Positions 5,891 to 9,497 of a stretch of DNA of 9,497 nt are shown piece after piece. A program made the position numbers and the translations under genes. How positions within the stretch are numbered: the stretch's first letter is position 1; every line of letters begins with the position of its first letter. The notes beneath the pieces were generated by a model that did not search any database, was not told where the DNA came from, and worked only from the letters and a program-made list of their open reading frames with translations. The DNA is from CAZIFG01 sp964539135 (GTDB lineage: Bacteria > Margulisbacteria > Marinamargulisbacteria > GCA-2716485 > CAZIFG01), in contig CAZIFG010000034.1 in assembly GCA_964539135.1 (NCBI GenBank), positions 1 to 9,497 on the forward strand, given 5' to 3'.

Positions 5891-7342
5891 TTAAAATAGC
5901 TGAGCAGACATAGACCGCGGTATACAACCATCGGGCCTTGTAGAGCAGGGTTGTATTTTTGGTTTGAGAAACTCCCAAAATAATTCAGCCTTACTTGAAG
6001 TAGAGACGTCCATGGGGACGTATCCTGCTTCTCGCCCCTCAGCATATCGTGCTTGTGACAACTGGGCCGGAATGGATCCCATACCCCATTGCAAACAAAT
6101 GGCAGTATAGCATAAAAATCCATAATAAGGACTTGTATGTTTATCGTACTCAAAGGCTTCAAAAATTTTTTTAACGCCATCAAAATTATCATTAATACGC
6201 TGAAAAAGAGTGGTTACAGATTCCGAATAACTGGCTTTTCTACTCCCCTTAATTCTTACCTGTTCCTCAAAAAGAATAGCAAGATCATTATTAGACCAGT
6301 TAGGTGTGCTTTGTTCTCTTGCAGCTGAAATCAAGCCATTCATACGGCATATCACCTGACTAAAATCAACAGCGATAGCCTGAATACTAGGGTGGGTTGG
6401 AAGGCTTCTATCAATGGGGTAGCCAGCGGTTAAAACGGATAAGGTAACAACAGTATCGACAGCACTCGTATGAATGCGGTTTCCTGTAAAATGAGCTTCA
6501 TCAGTTTTAGTGCCATTAATACGCCAAGTGGCTTCCAATGTACTTCCTATAATATAGCGATCGACAGCTGCTAAAAACTCTGGATATCCAATATAGTTAC
6601 CGGGATTGTCGGACATATTGAGTGCTGAAAATTCTATGTTAATTTGCCTTCCAATATCAGCCGCTGCTTTAATTAAAGCTAAAAAAATCGCCTTAACTTT
6701 AGATTCAGGATACTCTGATGTCCATGTAAGGGGAGGGGATTTGGGAAGCCTATTCTGAGTTGGATCCCAGGCACAAGTCGTTTCATTTTTTAAGGCATTG
6801 TAAAGGGACGTGCCTATATATTTAATCAGTAAAACATCCTGAAGGTGTTCGATTAAATCATCATGTGGAAAAAGAATGTGTAGCCATTGAGCGCTAAGTT
6901 TCAAACTGGGGGGTGTAATCGGTGTAGATTCACGAAGAAGGGCAAGAAGGTCGCCTAAAAAGTCCGAATCGGTAAGCGTGAACTTATCTTGAGTGGGAAG
7001 AGAAAGTGTTGTAAGGGCGGCAAATGCTGTAAAGGTAAGGTTGGGATTTTGGTGTAAATAATCAGCTTTTTCAGGAGAAAAAAGTCCCATATCTTGGCCC
7101 CAATTAATAACCTCGTGAGAAACGGTCAAAATTTGAGGAGGATCTATTTTAGGAAGATACGGAATAGAACATGAAATTTTACCAGACAAAGGGATTACTT
7201 TGCCTGAGATCGTAAGGGTTCCAAAAAAAACAGGATAAGGAGGATGTTCAAGTAAGGTCGTCCTAGAACGTTTAGGGGCAGTGGTGGGGGCGGGGATAGG
7301 GCAAAGGCTGCCGCGAGATGCTATAATTTTAAATAAAAACAT
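5891..7342 (-). CDS. Class I terpene synthase-like protein
   Basis: This 483-residue protein carries the ordered landmarks of bacterial class I terpene cyclases. They are a WGQDMGL segment (81-87; typical W-x5-GL helix), an Asp-rich metal motif HDDLIE (160-165; DDxxE), and RYIIG (262-266), fitting the pyrophosphate-sensor Arg and effector Gly. Then come N335, S339 and E343 in NGLISAARE (the second metal motif, NSE triad), W420, and a C-terminal RY pair (432-433) 97 residues after the NSE Asn, close to the spacing I recall for known cyclases. Such enzymes ionise prenyl diphosphates with magnesium and cyclise them; the substrate cannot be told. Oddities: the usual Asp after the NSE Asn is Gly336, there is an extra segment of roughly 27 residues after R262, and the N-terminus is long (about 70 residues before the fold). 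The ATG at 7342 has a strong AGGTGGAGG (7352-7360), nine bases upstream. No prenyltransferase is nearby. Identification is by motif reading. Confidence 0.75.
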   Translation of the reverse strand: MFLFKIIASRGSLCPIPAPTTAPKRSRTTLLEHPPYPVFFGTLTISGKVIPLSGKISCSIPYLPKIDPPQILTVSHEVINWGQDMGLFSPEKADYLHQNPNLTFTAFAALTTLSLPTQDKFTLTDSDFLGDLLALLRESTPITPPSLKLSAQWLHILFPHDDLIEHLQDVLLIKYIGTSLYNALKNETTCAWDPTQNRLPKSPPLTWTSEYPESKVKAIFLALIKAAADIGRQINIEFSALNMSDNPGNYIGYPEFLAAVDRYIIGSTLEATWRINGTKTDEAHFTGNRIHTSAVDTVVTLSVLTAGYPIDRSLPTHPSIQAIAVDFSQVICRMNGLISAAREQSTPNWSNNDLAILFEEQVRIKGSRKASYSESVTTLFQRINDNFDGVKKIFEAFEYDKHTSPYYGFLCYTAICLQWGMGSIPAQLSQARYAEGREAGYVPMDVSTSSKAELFWEFLKPKIQPCSTRPDGCIPRSMSAQLF

Positions 7343-7404
7343 ACGAAAAAGCCTCCACCTAAAATAAAACGGATAAAAATAAAAGTTGAAATGACAGGAA
7401 AAGC

Positions 7405-7433
7405 AGTATAATAGCGTATAATGTAAAAGTCAA
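7405..7433 (-). promoter_or_regulatory. Sigma70-type promoter for the terpene synthase-kinase-SET genes
   Basis: On the minus strand, TTGACT (7433-7428) and TATACT (7410-7405) are separated by exactly 17 bases, each matching the consensus at five of six positions. Transcription would start near 7398, giving a leader of about 56 bases before the ATG at 7342. It is the best promoter seen for the three minus-strand genes. Confidence 0.7.
7406..7422 (+). repeat. Direct repeat GTATAAT, ten-base period
   Basis: GTATAAT occurs at 7406-7412 and again at 7416-7422, one helical turn apart, inside the -10 and spacer region of the minus-strand promoter. The spacing suits a regulator binding twice on one DNA face. 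The repeats also contain perfect TATAAT boxes on the plus strand, although no well-spaced -35 goes with them. Confidence 0.45.
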
Positions 7434-7444
7434 GAAAATAAGGA

Positions 7445-7473
7445 TTGAAAAATAAATGGCAAAAAAATATATT
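7445..7473 (+). promoter_or_regulatory. Sigma70-type promoter for the response regulator gene
   Basis: TTGAAA (7445-7450) and TATATT (7468-7473) are separated by exactly 17 bases, with five of six consensus matches in the -10. The expected start near 7480 leaves a leader of about 40 bases. Its -35 lies only 11 bases from the -35 of the divergent promoter, so a protein bound between them could affect both. Confidence 0.7.
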
Positions 7474-7519
7474 TTGCGTTTATTTAATATATTATGGTAG
7501 ATAAAAAAAGGTGAGAATG

Positions 7520-8179
7520 ATGCAAGAGAGTCATGTGGCACAAGATAAAAAAGGACGGTTACAGGCACAATTATCTGCCATTTTAGCGGGTAGAAATGCC
7601 CATAAAAAAGAGTCACTTTTATTAAAAGAACTTTTAGAACACCCCGATGGCTTGGGGCATTTTGTATCTATTTTAGAATCTGATTTGGGACAAGAAGCAC
7701 CAGAATGGAATCCATCAAGGGTTTTATTTATTGAAGATGAGCCTGATATTTGCATGATCACCGAAACCTTTTTTAAGGCAAAGGAACAACCGATTTTAAT
7801 CGCAAAATCGCTGAAAGAGGCGAGGGATATAGTGAGAGACTATCCAGATTTAGGGCTAATTTTTTTAGACTTAAATTTACCGGATGGAGAGGGCCTGTCT
7901 TTATTGGCGGATCTTCCCAAAATCATTAAAAAAGATCACAAACTTGCTTACTTCGAGGCCTTGCATCATCCAGATGTGATTGTCACCAGTGCCTATATGG
8001 ATCAAAAAACGATAGATAAAAGCATGGATTTAGGGGCGATGGCGTATATGCTGAAGCCCATTTCACTCAAAGGATTGGCAGAGACCATTCAGAAAGTCCA
8101 TTTAAGACGGGCTCGTCTCCAAAAAATACAGTATTTATGGACAGAATGGCAAAAAATCAGCGGTGACGACGCGCCTTAA
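7520..8179 (+). CDS. Receiver-domain response regulator without an output domain
   Basis: This 219-residue protein has a charged N-terminal extension of about 65 residues, then one CheY-like receiver domain. The acidic pocket is EDE (72-74), the phosphoacceptor is Asp117 in FLDLNLPDG, the switch residues are T146/S147 in VTSAY, and the conserved Lys179 lies in LKPIS. All catalytic residues are present. The segment between the phospho-Asp loop and VTSAY is about ten residues longer than usual. Only a short helix follows the receiver, so it has no DNA-binding domain and may act by protein contact or as a phosphorelay intermediate. The start is ATG at 7520, because AGGTGA (7509-7514) is spaced five bases upstream; an ATG at 7517 and a GTG at 7511 are less well placed. 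It is divergent from the terpene synthase-kinase-SET genes and is the natural candidate partner of that kinase. Its 3' end overlaps the convergent DedA gene by 23 bases. Confidence 0.9.
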   Translation: MQESHVAQDKKGRLQAQLSAILAGRNAHKKESLLLKELLEHPDGLGHFVSILESDLGQEAPEWNPSRVLFIEDEPDICMITETFFKAKEQPILIAKSLKEARDIVRDYPDLGLIFLDLNLPDGEGLSLLADLPKIIKKDHKLAYFEALHHPDVIVTSAYMDQKTIDKSMDLGAMAYMLKPISLKGLAETIQKVHLRRARLQKIQYLWTEWQKISGDDAP

Positions 8180-8756
8180 GATATTCCATAATAATGGGAA
8201 CAAAGGACGCTAAAATAATGCCCAGAATCACCGGTAAAAGGTACTGATCGATATTGGGAATTGCAGATCCTAAAAAATAGCCAGCAAGGGGCAATCCAAC
8301 AGCCCAAATCAGGCCGCCTATGATATTGTAGGTTAAAAAGACCCGATAATTCATTTTGGCAACGCCGGCTAAAATGGGCGCGAAGGTACGAACAATAGGA
8401 ATAAAACGGGCTAAAATAAGGGTTTTTCTACCGTGTTTTTCATAAAAGGTTTGGGCTTTGATGACATGCTCCCGATGAAAGAACAAAGAATCCGACTTTT
8501 TAAAAAGTTTAGGCCCGACATAGCTCCCAAAGGCATAGCCTACGGAGTCACCGACAATTGCGGCAATCACAGAAATCACAATCACAAGGGCAATATCGAG
8601 ATGGCCTTGAGAGGCCAAAATGCCGGCAGTAAAAAGAAGGCTATCTCCGGGTAAGAAAAAGCCAAAAAAAAGGCCGGATTCCGCAAAAACGATACTGCCT
8701 AGGCCGATATATCCCACGGTTTCAATCAATAAAGGTAAGTTAGAGGTAATCATCAT
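8157..8756 (-). CDS. DedA-family (SNARE-associated/VTT) membrane protein
   Basis: This 199-residue integral membrane protein has DedA hallmarks: FAESGLFFGFFLPGDSLL with Glu26 and Asp38, VGDSVGYAFG (68-77), RFIPIVRTFAP with Arg117 and Arg123, AGVAKM (130-135) and a C-terminal GGLIWAVG...GYFLG segment. The Glu/Asp and Arg/Arg pairs have the spacing of the essential residues in E. coli YqjA-type proteins. DedA proteins are proton-dependent inner-membrane proteins; several recycle undecaprenyl phosphate or move phospholipids. Which activity applies here is unknown. Length is normal for the family. The start is ATG at 8756, with AGGA about eleven bases upstream; a second ATG follows at once at 8753. 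The stop lies inside the convergent regulator gene, so the two transcripts overlap. Confidence 0.93.
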   Translation of the reverse strand: MMITSNLPLLIETVGYIGLGSIVFAESGLFFGFFLPGDSLLFTAGILASQGHLDIALVIVISVIAAIVGDSVGYAFGSYVGPKLFKKSDSLFFHREHVIKAQTFYEKHGRKTLILARFIPIVRTFAPILAGVAKMNYRVFLTYNIIGGLIWAVGLPLAGYFLGSAIPNIDQYLLPVILGIILASFVPIIMEYLKARRHR

Positions 8757-8834
8757 AATGATTTAAATCCTACAGGAAGGGCGGAAATAAAACAAGTTGA
8801 AGAGATCAGAAAAAATGAAGTACTCTAGAGAGTC

Positions 8835-9254
8835 ATGAAAACCAAAAAAACAATTTTAATCTTGTGTACAGGGAACTCCTGTCGGTCTCAAATGGCAGAA
8901 GGGATCGCCCGGCATTTATATGGGGCATTCTACAACATTGAAAGCGCGGGCACACATCCGTCTTATGTACATCCCTTAGCCATTGCCGTAATGAAAGAAA
9001 TAGGCATTGATATTTCAGCCCATAGATCTAAATCAGTTTTAGAATTTAATGAAAAACCCATAGATCTTGTCATCACAGTATGTGGCAATGCCGAATCTTG
9101 TGTGCGGTTTCCTCAAGGCATCAAGAAAGTCCATTGGGGATTTGAAAATCCTGCCGGTTATTTCGAAGATCCAGAACGAGAGTTAGAAAAATTTAGACAG
9201 GTTCGGGATAAGATTGATCAGAAAATGAAGTTAGAATTTTCAAATCTATTCTAG
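8835..9254 (+). CDS. ArsC-type arsenate reductase / low-molecular-weight phosphatase family protein
   Basis: This 139-residue cytoplasmic protein has the family P-loop CTGNSCRS (Cys11, Arg17) followed by QMAEG, as in thioredoxin-coupled arsenate reductases. It also has the second cysteine pair, VCGNAESC (Cys83, Cys89), which in ArsC forms the relay disulfide after arsenate attack by the first Cys. The distance between these two is six residues, against seven in the Staphylococcus enzyme as I recall it. HWGFENPAG (100-108) has Asn105 where the family general acid is normally Asp (DP), so catalysis may be weakened or altered. No ars operon partner (arsB, arsR) is next to it. The start ATG at 8835 follows an in-frame stop at 8826; AGAGAG is only two bases upstream, so initiation may be weak or leaderless. 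It is divergent from the DedA gene. Confidence 0.85.
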   Translation: MKTKKTILILCTGNSCRSQMAEGIARHLYGAFYNIESAGTHPSYVHPLAIAVMKEIGIDISAHRSKSVLEFNEKPIDLVITVCGNAESCVRFPQGIKKVHWGFENPAGYFEDPERELEKFRQVRDKIDQKMKLEFSNLF

Positions 9255-9274
9255 TCAGTTTTTCTTGCATTTAA

Positions 9275-9457
9275 GCCATTGATTTTGAAGAAAAAGCCTT
9301 TTACGACATTTTAAAGACACTGACTAAAAAGTATGATTTTAGTTACCCCGATTATCAACTGATAATTTTGTCTAGAGAAGTCAAACGCGTTGTGGATGAT
9401 AAAGCTAAATATACAGACTGGAGTCAACGTGTAATGCCCCCGGTTAAGAAAGGTTGA
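9275..9457 (+). pseudogene. hsdR: Remnant of type I restriction enzyme HsdR C-terminus
   Basis: A 60-codon open stretch with no start codon at its head encodes FEEKAFYDILKTLTKKYDF, then a run ending VVDDKAKYTDWSQR. This matches, from memory of the family, the C-terminal (DUF3387-type) region of HsdR, the motor and nuclease subunit of type I restriction systems. The upstream frame closes at TAA (9272-9274). After WSQR the expected stretch of about 20 residues (normally starting DDIKAEL) is missing; it jumps to MPPVKKG and a TGA, so there is an internal deletion as well as 5' loss. No hsdS, hsdM or rest of hsdR is present. It is a dead fragment showing past loss of a restriction system, or its arrival as debris. 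Confidence 0.8.
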
Positions 9458-9497
9458 AAAGTAAGAGAGTCCAAGTGGTAGAATAGAGCGCCCTAAA

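Noticed and set aside
5878..6192. A 104-codon minus-strand frame in another frame of the terpene synthase-like gene
   Set aside because: It is an alternate-frame shadow with no motif; the main frame carries the conserved NSE and RY features.
7407..7422. Two perfect TATAAT boxes on the plus strand as promoters
   Set aside because: The nearest TTGAAA (7386-7391) is 15 or 25 bases away; the TTGAAA/TATATT pair at 7445-7473 is better spaced and closer to the gene.
7359..7616. An 85-codon hydrophobic minus-strand frame
   Set aside because: It overlaps both divergent promoters and the start of the response regulator; its hydrophobic look comes from translating AT-rich DNA, and it has no family resemblance.

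Overview
The window looks like part of a low-GC alphaproteobacterial chromosome, probably from a host-associated lineage. The tRNA-Ile(GAU) and tRNA-Ala(UGC) sequences and the 16S 3' end fit Alphaproteobacteria. A eukaryote-like SET-domain protein and the apparently split rRNA operon would suit an intracellular relative of Holosporales or Rickettsiales. That placement is inference from sequence alone, not a database match.

Region 1 (1-2451) starts at the 3' end of a 16S rRNA gene, followed by a structured spacer, tRNA-Ile and a canonical intrinsic terminator. The usual next members, tRNA-Ala and 23S, do not follow. Instead there is a tightly coupled three-gene unit (428-2309): a small secreted barrel-like protein, a lipoprotein metallophosphoesterase, and a second barrel-like protein carrying a ten-G run. 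tRNA-Ala comes only at 2376-2451, and no 23S gene lies in the remaining 7 kb.

Region 2 (2452-3418) is one unrecognised gene whose open frame reaches back through tRNA-Ala without a good start, as if tRNA-Ala had been joined to the inside of an older gene.

Region 3 (3452-8179) is the most interesting part. Three minus-strand genes run head to tail: a class I terpene synthase-like protein (7342 to 5891), a six-TM histidine kinase (5838 to 4384) and a SET-domain protein (4387 to 3452, overlapping the kinase stop). Divergent from them is a receiver-domain response regulator (7520-8179). Two good sigma70-type promoters stand back to back between the terpene synthase and the regulator. The simplest reading is a two-component system physically linked to an isoprenoid enzyme and a putative protein methyltransferase; the functional link is inferred from layout only.

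Region 4 (8157-9497) holds a DedA-family membrane protein, convergent with and overlapping the regulator, then an ArsC/low-molecular-weight-phosphatase-type protein lacking the usual general-acid aspartate, and last a decayed 3' remnant of a type I restriction HsdR gene.
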